A stretch of DNA of 64,000 bases from Actinomycetes bacterium (lineage in GTDB: Bacteria; Actinomycetota; Thermoleophilia; Gaiellales; Gaiellaceae), in assembly GCA_026708005.1 (NCBI GenBank), contig JAPOVR010000125.1, positions 1 to 64,000 of the forward strand, in the 5' to 3' direction. The translations under genes and the position numbers were made by a program. The notes beneath the pieces are model-generated. The model ran no database searches and was not told the DNA's origin. It saw nothing but the letters and a program-made list of their open reading frames with translations. Positions 54,889 to 62,953 of the stretch are shown here, one piece after another (positions within the stretch are counted from its first letter, which is position 1; every line of letters begins with the position of its first letter).

Positions 54889-56754
54889 GTGCCCCTTCTA
54901 ACCGCATCAGGGCTGTGCAAAGAGATCGCTGGCGAGCCGCTCTTCGACGGCGTGAGCTTCGCCATCGATCGGGGTGACCGGATTGCCCTTTCGGGGCCCA
55001 ACGGTGCCGGCAAGACCACGCTGCTGCGAGTCTTGGCTGGCGAGTCGCACGCGAGCAGGGGTGAGTTGTCGGTCGCGAAGGGGTCGCGCCTTGTGCTCCA
55101 CGGCCAGCGGCCGCCAGCCGCGAGCGCCGAGAGCCTCGACGACTACGTCCTTGGCACCGCTTTCGATCTGATCGAGATCGAGCGCCGGCTCGCCTCGCTC
55201 GAGCGGTCGATGAGCACAGGCGACACGCGGCCCTCGACGCTGTCTGAGTACTCGCGGCTTCAGTCGACGCTCGAGTACCGCGGCGGCTACGCCTGGCGGG
55301 AGCGGCCGCGCGCGACGCTGCGCGGGCTGGGCTTCGCCACTGAGGACCTCCCGCGGTCGCTCTCCACGTTCTCCGGCGCTGAGCTCACCCGCGCTTCCCT
55401 CGCGAGGGCGCTGTCCGTGCGGGCAGATGTGCTCCTGCTCGACGAGCCCACGAACCACCTTGATCTCGAGAGCCTCGAATGGCTCGAGCTTGAGCTGCGC
55501 AGCCTCGACGCTGGGATCGTGATCGTCGCGCACGATCGGTGGCTCCTGGAGGCCTCGACGACGGCGGTCTTGGAGCTCGAGAGGGGCCGCGGTACGTACT
55601 TCCCAGGCCCGTGGCATGCCTGGCGCAAGGAGAAGGCGGCGCGCGAGAGCGCCTCTTCGCGGGCCGCCGAGCAGCGTGCCGAGCAGCTGGAGCGGCTCGA
55701 GCGCTTCGTTGCCCGCTTTCGGTATGGCACCCGAGCGCGCCAGGCGCAGGCGAAGCTCAAGCAGATCGAGCGTCTCAAGCGCGCCGGCCCCACCTCGGTC
55801 TCGCGCAGCCGCCGGACGCTCGACTTCGACTTCCCAACCCCGGCGCGCTCAGCGCGGGTTGTGCTCCAGGCGGACGCCATCTCGCTGCGCGTCGGCAACC
55901 GTCCGCTCATGACCGATGCCTCGCTCGTGCTGGAGCGGGGCGAGCACGTCGCGCTCGTGGGGCCGAACGGCTCGGGCAAGACGACGCTGCTTGAGACGCT
56001 GGTGGGGCGCCGCACGGCCGATGGCGGCGAGCTGCGGCGTGGTTATGGCGTCGAGATCGGGTACTTCTCGCAACACGACGTCGAGCTCGGTGAGGTTGGC
56101 ACGGCTCTTGACGCCGCGTCGCAAGCGACGGGTCTCAGCCGTGGCCAGGCGCACGGGTTGCTCGGCCACTTCCTGTTCTCCGGCGAGGAGCAGGAGAAGA
56201 GCATGGCTACGCTGTCCGGCGGGGAGCGTCGGCGGCTCGCGCTCGCGTGCGTGGTCGCCTCGGGGGCAAACGTGCTGGTGCTCGACGAGCCGACGAACCA
56301 CCTCGATCTCGAGAGCCGGGAGGCGCTCGAAGCGGCGCTCGAGCGGTTTCCGGGCGCGGTCTTGATCGCTTCCCACGACCGTGCACTGCTCGATGCGCTC
56401 GCCGACCGCATCGTCGCGATCGAGGGCGGCTCCCTGCGCTCCTTCCAGGGCGGCTGGGCCGAGCTCGCCCGACGCTGGCAGGCAGAGCGAGAGCTGCCCG
56501 TGCCTCCGAAGCCGAAGGCGCCTCCGAGGCCTGCGCAGCGGCCCAGGTGCCAGCCGCCCGACCGGGCTGAAGAGCTCCGCCAGCTCGAGGAGCAGATCGC
56601 CGCGGCCGAGAGCGCCCTCGTCGAGGTGGAGGTACGCCTGGCCGAGGAGTGGTCGAGCGTTGCGCTTCAGGCTGAGCACACGGACGCACGGGAGAAGCTC
56701 GCGTCGCTCATGGCCACCTGGGAGAAGCTCGCCGAGCAGGACGATACGGCGTAG
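54889..56754 (+). CDS. ABC-F family ATPase (ribosome-associated type)
   Basis: A 621-residue soluble protein with two ABC domains and no membrane segments. NBD1: Walker A GPNGAGKT, signature TFSGAELTRASLARA, Walker B LLLDEPTNHLDLES. NBD2: GPNGSGKT, TLSGGERRRLALA, LVLDEPTNHLDLES. The Arg/Glu-rich inter-domain linker (about 240-310) and the coiled-coil C-terminal tail (ELRQLEEQIAAAESALVEVE) are typical. ABC-F proteins bind the ribosomal E site in antibiotic protection or translation rescue. GTG 54889 is preferred; family-specific function is not assignable. Confidence 0.9.
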   Translation: MPLLTASGLCKEIAGEPLFDGVSFAIDRGDRIALSGPNGAGKTTLLRVLAGESHASRGELSVAKGSRLVLHGQRPPAASAESLDDYVLGTAFDLIEIERRLASLERSMSTGDTRPSTLSEYSRLQSTLEYRGGYAWRERPRATLRGLGFATEDLPRSLSTFSGAELTRASLARALSVRADVLLLDEPTNHLDLESLEWLELELRSLDAGIVIVAHDRWLLEASTTAVLELERGRGTYFPGPWHAWRKEKAARESASSRAAEQRAEQLERLERFVARFRYGTRARQAQAKLKQIERLKRAGPTSVSRSRRTLDFDFPTPARSARVVLQADAISLRVGNRPLMTDASLVLERGEHVALVGPNGSGKTTLLETLVGRRTADGGELRRGYGVEIGYFSQHDVELGEVGTALDAASQATGLSRGQAHGLLGHFLFSGEEQEKSMATLSGGERRRLALACVVASGANVLVLDEPTNHLDLESREALEAALERFPGAVLIASHDRALLDALADRIVAIEGGSLRSFQGGWAELARRWQAERELPVPPKPKAPPRPAQRPRCQPPDRAEELRQLEEQIAAAESALVEVEVRLAEEWSSVALQAEHTDAREKLASLMATWEKLAEQDDTA

Positions 56755-56948
56755 GCTCACCGGAAGTGGCGTCCGAGGCAGGACGGCATGGTCTTGGGCC
56801 AGGCCGCTCGCGGTGCTCTCATTCGCGTCACACGCTTCTCTCTGCGCAGGCGCCCCTCGTCGCGGCAGCCGCGACGAGGCGCTTGTCTACCTCCGAGCCG
56901 GCTCCGAGCCGAGCGCCACAGCTTGCGCAGTCTCCGTGCTGTTGCAAA

Positions 56949-57053
56949 GTTGGCACAGTCTCGTGAAGTCTTGGCTACATATCGCGCGGAATCGGTGCGT
57001 TTCTCTGGGCTACCCTCCTCCGGGTGGTGGGTGGGGGCGGGCTGCCCTTCGTG
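56949..57053 (+). repeat. Dispersed intergenic repeat, copy G
   Basis: Copy in the convergent gap 56755-57232, 194 nt after the ABC-F stop: GTTGGCACAGTCTCGTG, a weaker middle, CTGGGCTACCCTCC, CGGGTGGTGGGTGGGGGCGG and GCTGCCCTTCGTG. It is the most diverged copy in the middle third. Confidence 0.8.
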
Positions 57054-57232
57054 CTGGCCGCGCGGGCTTGGCCGGCCCCGGGTGGCCTCCGCGGCGGCTA
57101 GCGAGCGGGCTTTCAGAGCCAGCTACCGCCCGAGGCTCGGGCCACCGCCGGTGCGCGTTGCGGGGCGTGCGCTGCCTCGAGTCGGTGCTGCCGAGCCTGC
57201 GACGTTTCGCGTGTGTGTTTCGCGTGCGGCGC

Positions 57233-58129
57233 CTAGAAGCGGACCCGGCGCATGCCAGTGATGCTCTGATCGAGCTCGTCGAGCCGGCGGATGCGCTCGT
57301 CGATCGGCGGGTGCGTCGAGAACAGCGACGTGTAGCCGCGGCCTCGGAGCGCCGCCGTCGGGTTGGCGATGTAGAGCGATGCGGTGGCCGGATTGACGTC
57401 CATCGGGATCGCTTCGGTCCCCTGCTTGAGGGTGAGCAGTGCGCTCGAGAGCGATCGGCCTTCGCCGAGCATTCGCGCGGCGGCCGCATCGGCCAGATAC
57501 TCGCGCTGGCGCGAGACAGCCATCTGCAGCATCATGGCGGCGATCGGCGTGATCATCATCGTGGCCATCATTCCGACCAAGCCCAGCGGATTGTCGTTGT
57601 CATCGCCGAAGAGCAGCGAGAACTGGAGCATGTAGGCGATCCAGGCAATGGCGGCGGAGATCATCGCCGCGATGCTGGCAACGAGGATGTCCCGATTCTT
57701 GATGTGCGCGAACTCGTGGGCGAGAACGCCGCGCACTTGGCCCTTCGGCATGTATCGCAGCAGCCCGGTCGTCACGGCCACCGCTGCGTGCCGCGGGTTG
57801 CGGCCTGTCGCAAAGGCGTTCGGCTGCTCGGAGGGGATCAGGTACAGGCGGGGCTCGGGGACCTCCGCGAGCCCCGCGAGCTCGCGCACCATTGCTCGGA
57901 CCTCCTGCAGCTCTCCTTCGGGGACCGGTTTGGCCCGGCTGGCCTTGATCGCGATCTTGTCGGAGAACCAGTACCCGACGACGTTCATGACGACCGCGAT
58001 CGCGATGAAGACGTAGAGGCTGCCGCCACCGATCATCGCGCCGATACCGACGAGGAGCGCCGTGAGGCCCGCGATCAGGACCCAGGTCCTGAGGCGCGTG
58101 GTGATGTTCGTGCGGGTGACGGTGGTCAC
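57233..58129 (-). CDS. htpX: HtpX-type membrane zinc metalloprotease (M48)
   Basis: A 298-residue inner-membrane protease for membrane-protein quality control. Two N-terminal helices (about 16-34 and 38-54) are followed by PNAFATGRNPRHAAVAVTTG, the zinc motif HEFAH (138-142), two more helices, and SRQREYLADAAAAR with the third ligand Glu. STHPPIDERIRRL closes the domain as usual. Confidence 0.92.
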   Translation of the reverse strand: MTTVTRTNITTRLRTWVLIAGLTALLVGIGAMIGGGSLYVFIAIAVVMNVVGYWFSDKIAIKASRAKPVPEGELQEVRAMVRELAGLAEVPEPRLYLIPSEQPNAFATGRNPRHAAVAVTTGLLRYMPKGQVRGVLAHEFAHIKNRDILVASIAAMISAAIAWIAYMLQFSLLFGDDNDNPLGLVGMMATMMITPIAAMMLQMAVSRQREYLADAAAARMLGEGRSLSSALLTLKQGTEAIPMDVNPATASLYIANPTAALRGRGYTSLFSTHPPIDERIRRLDELDQSITGMRRVRF

Positions 58130-58374
58130 GGCATGTGCTCCTTCTCGTCGAGCGATATGGGACTTCAGTAGAAGGCAGTAGAAGGCCTCTTCTGCCTGCT
58201 GACGTGCCCGGCGCTACCCGGCCTGCGGTCGTCCTGACGGGGAGCGCCCGTTTGAGGGGCTGTCCTTTGCTGCTCTTCAACGTAGCAAAACCACGGTATG
58301 GAACCGCCGTCCTCGGGGGCGATACCGTCCTCAGACGTTCCAGGCTTTGCTGTCGGCGCCGCCTCGATGGGTAC

Positions 58375-58407
58375 GTTCACCATATCGTCACCACCTCATC
58401 ACCTATC
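58375..58407 (+). promoter_or_regulatory. PHO-box-like operator upstream of the response regulator and ppk
   Basis: GTTCACCATAT, CGTCACCACCT and CATCACCTATC follow at an exact 11-nt period, each with TCACC at positions 3-7. The first unit shares GTTCACCA with the first unit of the pstS site. The element lies 87 nt before GTG 58495 in the gene's own direction, and an AT-rich stretch with TATTAG near 58436 could be the -10. The rest of 58130-58494 has no gene. Confidence 0.75.
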
Positions 58408-58494
58408 GAGTACTCGGGCGGCCTCTTATTCCCCAATTATTAGGGCGTGGCGCGAGGGCGCGAGGGGCATCGTGATTTTTGTTCTTATTGAGCC

Positions 58495-59190
58495 GTGGCC
58501 AAGATCCTGATCATCGAGGACGACGAGGTGATCGCCGACGGGATGGCCCGCCACCTTCAGGCGGCCGGTTTCGATCCCGTCAGCGTCGGCAAGGGCGAGG
58601 CTGGGCTGGCCCGCCTCCGCTTCGAGAAACCCGATGTCTGCGTGCTCGACCTGATGCTGCCCGGCCTCGACGGGTGGAAGCTAATCGAGACGGCGCGTGA
58701 GGAGGGGATCGGCACGCCGATCCTCGTCGTGTCGGCGCGGGGCACGGAACATGACCGCGTGCATGCCCTCGAGATCGGCGCGGATGACTACCTGGTCAAG
58801 CCCTTCTCGATGCAGGAGCTGGTCGCGAGGGTCAAGGCGGCTGCCCGCCGAGGTGCGAGGCCCGAGGAGCGGCACCGTGGCGAGGCCATTGAGATCGGGG
58901 ATCTGCGTATCGATCCGGACCACTTCCAGGCCTACCTCAACGGCGAGTCGTGCGAGCTAACGCCCACCGAGTTCCGGCTCTTGTACGCGCTCGCCCTCGA
59001 GACCGGACGGGTGCTTAGCCGCGATGAGCTTCTCCAGCGGATCTGGGGCAGACGGCAGACCCACCGCGATCGGACGGTCGATGTGTTCGTGCGCAAGCTG
59101 CGCGACAAGATTGACCGGCGAGCCGACGGCTATACGTACATCCAGACACGCTACGGGGTCGGCTACAAGCTCGAAGCGGTCCCCCGCTAG
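58495..59190 (+). CDS. OmpR/PhoB-family response regulator
   Basis: A 231-residue two-domain regulator. The receiver has IIEDDEV, phospho-Asp52 in CVLDLMLPGLDGW, and the switch Lys in DDYLVKPFS. The winged-helix domain has CELTPTEFRLLYALAL, LLQRIWG and RTVDVFVRKLRDKID. The PHO-box-like element in front and ppk behind (141 nt) point to a PhoP/PhoB-type phosphate regulator, probably phosphorylated by the kinase at 50.5-51.4 kb. GTG start. Confidence 0.9.
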   Translation: MAKILIIEDDEVIADGMARHLQAAGFDPVSVGKGEAGLARLRFEKPDVCVLDLMLPGLDGWKLIETAREEGIGTPILVVSARGTEHDRVHALEIGADDYLVKPFSMQELVARVKAAARRGARPEERHRGEAIEIGDLRIDPDHFQAYLNGESCELTPTEFRLLYALALETGRVLSRDELLQRIWGRRQTHRDRTVDVFVRKLRDKIDRRADGYTYIQTRYGVGYKLEAVPR

Positions 59191-59331
59191 CGGGTTGCGC
59201 TGAAGCCGTGGGGCTCGCGGCGCCTCGGCCGCCGACCGGTGGCGCCGCCTGAAGCCCGTGGGCGGCGCGCATCAGAGGGGCGAAGAAGAACAGTCGTGGG
59301 CACCGATCGGGTTGGTGGGGCTCCTTCTATC

Positions 59332-61485
59332 ATGTCCTCTGGGATGAGCGAGAAGACAGCCACCGGCGCCCAGGCCTCACCTGCCGACACCCCGAGCATC
59401 GACCTGCAAGCCCCTGTGGAGGAAGGTGAGCGGTTCATCAACCGCGAGCTCTCGTGGCTCGACTTCAACGCGCGCGTGCTCGACCTGGCGGATGATCCCG
59501 ACGTCCCGCTGCTCGAGCGCGTGAAGTTCTGCTCGATCTTCGCATCGAACCTCGACGAGTTCTTCATGGTCCGTGTGGCCGGGCTCCTGCGTCAGGTGGC
59601 TGCCGGCCTCGCGGTGCTCTCCGCGGACGGCCGTACGGCGCAGGAGACCTTGCAGGATGTCAGGGAGCAGGTCGGCGGGCTGATCAGGCGGCACGCGCTC
59701 CTCTGGGCCGACCTCCGCGACGGGCTCGCGGCGGCCGACATCGTGGTGGCGGGGGTCGACGACTGCACCGAGGTCGAGATCGCGGAGCTCCGCGAGCGGT
59801 TCGCACTTGAGGTCTACCCCGTCCTGACGCCGCTTGCCGTGAGCCCTGGGCAGCCGTTTCCCTACATCAGCGCACTGTCGCTCTCGCTCGCGCTCTTCGT
59901 TCGTGACCCTGACTCGGGTGAGGAGCGCTTCGCCCGTGTGAAGGTTCCCGAGGGCCTGTCCCGCTTCCTTGAGGTCGGGTCCCGCGGCGTGTTCGTGCCG
60001 CTCGAGGATGTGATCTCCAACTCCCTTGACCTGCTGTTCCCGGGCATGGAGATCCTCGAGACCAGTCCATTCCGTTTGACGCGGGACGCAGACTTCGAGG
60101 TCTCCGATGAGGCGGATGACCTGCTGGAGGCCGTCGAGCTGGAGGTGCGCCGCCGGCGCTTCGGGGGCGTGGTTCGTCTCGAGGTTGCCGACACGATGTC
60201 AGAGCACATGCTCGACCGGCTCCGGGACGGTGTCGACGCGACCGAGGACCGCATCTATCGCATTCCGGGAATGCTCGATCTCGCCGATCTGTCGCAGATC
60301 GCGTCTGTCGACCGGCCCGACCTCAAGGATGAGCCGTGGATGCCCGTGACCCAGCCGCGGCTCGAGGGACGCCGTGCCGGAGATTTCTTTGGCGAGATCC
60401 GCCGCGGCGACCTGCTCGTGCACCATCCGTACGACTCGTTCGCAACGAGCGTCGAGGGCTTCGTTCGTGCGGTCACGCAGGACGATGGCGTCACGGGCAT
60501 CAAGACGACCGTGTATCGCACGAGCGAGGAGTCCGCGATCCTCCCGGCGTTGATCGAGGCGGCCGAGGAGGGCAAGCAGAGCCTCTGCCTCGTCGAGCTG
60601 AAGGCCCGCTTCGACGAGCGCCGCAACATCGAGTGGTCGCGGTCGTTGGAACGAGCCGGCGTTCACGTCGTCTATGGCTTCCCGAACCTCAAGATCCATT
60701 CGAAGACAACGCTCGTTGTGCGCAGCGAGGGAGACATGCTCCGCCGGTACGTCCACATCGGAACGGGGAACTACCACGCGGTCACGGCGAGGACCTATGA
60801 GGACTTCGGGCTGTTCACCGCTGACGAGGAGATCGCGGCCGACATCGCCGACCTGTTCAACTACCTCACCGGCTTCGGGCGGCCGCAGGAGTTCCGGAAG
60901 ATCCTCGTTGCGCCCTTCACGCTGCGCAGCCGTCTCGTCGAAGAGATCCGAGCGGTTGCAGCGGCGGCCGCGGGAGGCGCGAAGGCGCGGATCCGGTTCA
61001 AGGTGAACGCGCTGACCGATCGCGCGGTCATCGAGGAGCTGTACGCGGCATCGCAGCGCGGCGCGCAGGTCGACATCGTGGCGCGCGGCATCTGCTCGCT
61101 GCGTCCGGGTGTTCCCGACCTGAGCGAGCACATTCGTGTGCGCAGTGTCGTCGGGCGCTTCCTCGAGCACAGCCGTGTCTTCTTCTTCGAGGCGGGCGAC
61201 ACGACTTCGACCTTCATGGGGTCTGCCGACCTGATGCCGCGCAACCTCGACCATCGCATCGAAGTTGTGGTCCCGGTCGAGGACGCGCGCGTCGAGGCAG
61301 AGATGCGAACTGTGATGGACACGCTGCTGGCGGACAACGCGAGCGCCTGGGAGCTCGGGGCCGACGGGGTGTGGACACGCGAGAGACCGCAGGAAGGCGA
61401 GCGCAACCGAGCGAGCCAGCTCGCGCTCATGCGCCGCGCCCGCTCGCGGGGGCGCCACAGGGCCGTTCGACGGCCGCGCGGCTAG
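59332..61485 (+). CDS. ppk: Polyphosphate kinase 1
   Basis: A ~717-residue Ppk1 that makes polyphosphate from ATP. It opens with FINRELSWLDFNARVLDLA and SNLDEFFMVRVAGL. The two phospholipase-D-like catalytic domains show GIKTTVYRTSEESAI, FDERRNIEWSRSLERAGVHV, the His region GFPNLKIHSKTTLVV with the autophosphorylated His, and YVHIGTGNYHAVTARTYEDF. The C-terminus has FMGSADLMPRNLDHRIEV. Start is uncertain between ATG 59332 and ATG 59344; the open frame upstream has no similarity. Confidence 0.93.
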   Translation: MSSGMSEKTATGAQASPADTPSIDLQAPVEEGERFINRELSWLDFNARVLDLADDPDVPLLERVKFCSIFASNLDEFFMVRVAGLLRQVAAGLAVLSADGRTAQETLQDVREQVGGLIRRHALLWADLRDGLAAADIVVAGVDDCTEVEIAELRERFALEVYPVLTPLAVSPGQPFPYISALSLSLALFVRDPDSGEERFARVKVPEGLSRFLEVGSRGVFVPLEDVISNSLDLLFPGMEILETSPFRLTRDADFEVSDEADDLLEAVELEVRRRRFGGVVRLEVADTMSEHMLDRLRDGVDATEDRIYRIPGMLDLADLSQIASVDRPDLKDEPWMPVTQPRLEGRRAGDFFGEIRRGDLLVHHPYDSFATSVEGFVRAVTQDDGVTGIKTTVYRTSEESAILPALIEAAEEGKQSLCLVELKARFDERRNIEWSRSLERAGVHVVYGFPNLKIHSKTTLVVRSEGDMLRRYVHIGTGNYHAVTARTYEDFGLFTADEEIAADIADLFNYLTGFGRPQEFRKILVAPFTLRSRLVEEIRAVAAAAAGGAKARIRFKVNALTDRAVIEELYAASQRGAQVDIVARGICSLRPGVPDLSEHIRVRSVVGRFLEHSRVFFFEAGDTTSTFMGSADLMPRNLDHRIEVVVPVEDARVEAEMRTVMDTLLADNASAWELGADGVWTRERPQEGERNRASQLALMRRARSRGRHRAVRRPRG

Positions 61486-61560
61486 TCGAGCTCGACTGTG
61501 CGAACAGCCTGCGCGGCGTCGACGCGGCTCCAACCGATCGCCCGGCGACAATCTTTGTCG

Positions 61561-62442
61561 GTGCGTGTCGGCGTGATCGACGTGGGTTCCAATACCGCCC
61601 GCCTGCTTGTGGCACGGGTTTCCCGCAGCACCTTCGTTCCGGTTGGGCGCGAGCGGGCGGTGCTCAGCCTGGGAGAGGAGGTCGAGCGCACCGGCCGTAT
61701 CAGTGACATCAAGCTCGCTCGCCTCGCGGCGCAGTGCGAGGAGTTTGTGCGGACGGCCGGCGCTCTTGGTGCCTCCCAGGTGCGCGTTGTCGTCACCGCG
61801 CCTGGTCGGCAGGCTGAGAACCGGGAGGCACTGATCTCGACGCTGCGGCACGCGACAGGTCTGGGCGTGCGGGTGCTCTCGCCAGAGGAGGAGGGCATGC
61901 TCGCGTTCACGGGTGCAGTTACGTGTGCGGAGCGGGTGCAAGATCCTGTGGCCGTCTGTGACGTCGGCGGAGGCTCGACGGAGGTTGTCGTGGGCACCAC
62001 GGACGGGGGTGCCGCCTACGTGCGCGCCGTCGGTATCGGCTCTCTGCGGCTCGCGTGCCGCACGCTCTCCTACGAGCGGCCGAGCAAGCGCGAGCTCGCG
62101 CGCGCAAGGGGGGAGGTCGAAGCTGCCTTCGACCGCTTCCTCGTGCCGCTGCCGAAATCAGCGCTGGCCACCGGCGGCACCGCCCGAGCGCTTCGGCGGA
62201 TGGTCGGGCGCACGCTCGAGCCCGATGCGCTCGATGCGGCGCTGCGCCTTCTGCGCCGCTGCGACGCCGACCAGATCGTGCAGGTCTTCGGTGTACCGCC
62301 GCATCGCGTCAGGTTCCTCGCGGCTGGGACGCTTATCCTCAACGAGGTCTACCGGCGTCTCGGCGTTCCCCTCAACGTCGCTCGGGGGGGCCTGCGTGAG
62401 GGTGCTGCGCTCGAGCTGCTCGGTCAGCTTGAGGCCGCGTAG
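61561..62442 (+). CDS. Ppx/GppA-family phosphatase
   Basis: A ~293-residue exopolyphosphatase/pppGpp phosphohydrolase-like protein: VGVIDVGSNTARLLVARV (phosphate-1), VLSLGEEVERTGRIS, VLSPEEEGMLAFTGAV, VCDVGGGSTEVVVG (phosphate-2) and KSALATGGTARALRRM. It is the short form that lacks the HD-type C-terminal domain. GTG 61561 places the first strand correctly; 75 nt from ppk, likely the same transcript. Its likely job is degrading the polyphosphate that Ppk makes. Confidence 0.88.
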   Translation: MRVGVIDVGSNTARLLVARVSRSTFVPVGRERAVLSLGEEVERTGRISDIKLARLAAQCEEFVRTAGALGASQVRVVVTAPGRQAENREALISTLRHATGLGVRVLSPEEEGMLAFTGAVTCAERVQDPVAVCDVGGGSTEVVVGTTDGGAAYVRAVGIGSLRLACRTLSYERPSKRELARARGEVEAAFDRFLVPLPKSALATGGTARALRRMVGRTLEPDALDAALRLLRRCDADQIVQVFGVPPHRVRFLAAGTLILNEVYRRLGVPLNVARGGLREGAALELLGQLEAA

Positions 62443-62554
62443 GGAGGCGGCAACGTGGCGGCGCGCGCGTCCACCGGGATCGCTCCTACGTCATCGGCGG
62501 GTCGAGTCGGTTGTGTGGCATGGAGGGGCCGGGCTCGTCCCGCCCTGATACGCG

Positions 62555-62953
62555 TTATCGGCCGCGGTCGTCCTTGAGCAGGTCAAGCAGGGCGCGGTCG
62601 TGCTCGTAGCTCAAGAGCGTTCGCGCCTCTTCGATCGATAGCCACCGGGTCTCGTCGACTTCTTCGCCGGCGACGAACTCGCCTGAAAGCGGCGTCATCG
62701 AGAAATACCGCACGACCTTCGCTCGCCCCTTGCGGTCCCGGTAGCGGACGTCGCCCACGTGTGCGACGAGCTTGCAGAGAAATCCGGTCTCCTCCTCGAC
62801 CTCGCGTAGCGCGCACGTCTCGTCGGTCTCGCCTGCGTAGGGCTTCCCCTTCGGGAAGCTCCAGTCGTCGTACTTCGGTCGGTGGATGACCAGAACCTCG
62901 AGCTGCCCCCCGCCGCGGCGTGTCAGCAGCCCGCCGGCTGCTCTTATCTCCAC
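62555..62953 (-). CDS. Nudix hydrolase
   Basis: A 132-residue Nudix protein with the full Nudix box (residues 36-58): GKPYAGETDETCALREVEEE followed by TGF. The preceding strand VIHRPKYDDWSFPKGK resembles diadenosine/diphosphoinositol polyphosphate or MutT-type members. Its start overlaps the CYTH-CHAD gene end by 10 nt, and such Nudix-CHAD neighbours with ppk suggest a role in polyphosphate or nucleotide-polyphosphate turnover. Confidence 0.88.
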   Translation of the reverse strand: MEIRAAGGLLTRRGGGQLEVLVIHRPKYDDWSFPKGKPYAGETDETCALREVEEETGFLCKLVAHVGDVRYRDRKGRAKVVRYFSMTPLSGEFVAGEEVDETRWLSIEEARTLLSYEHDRALLDLLKDDRGR

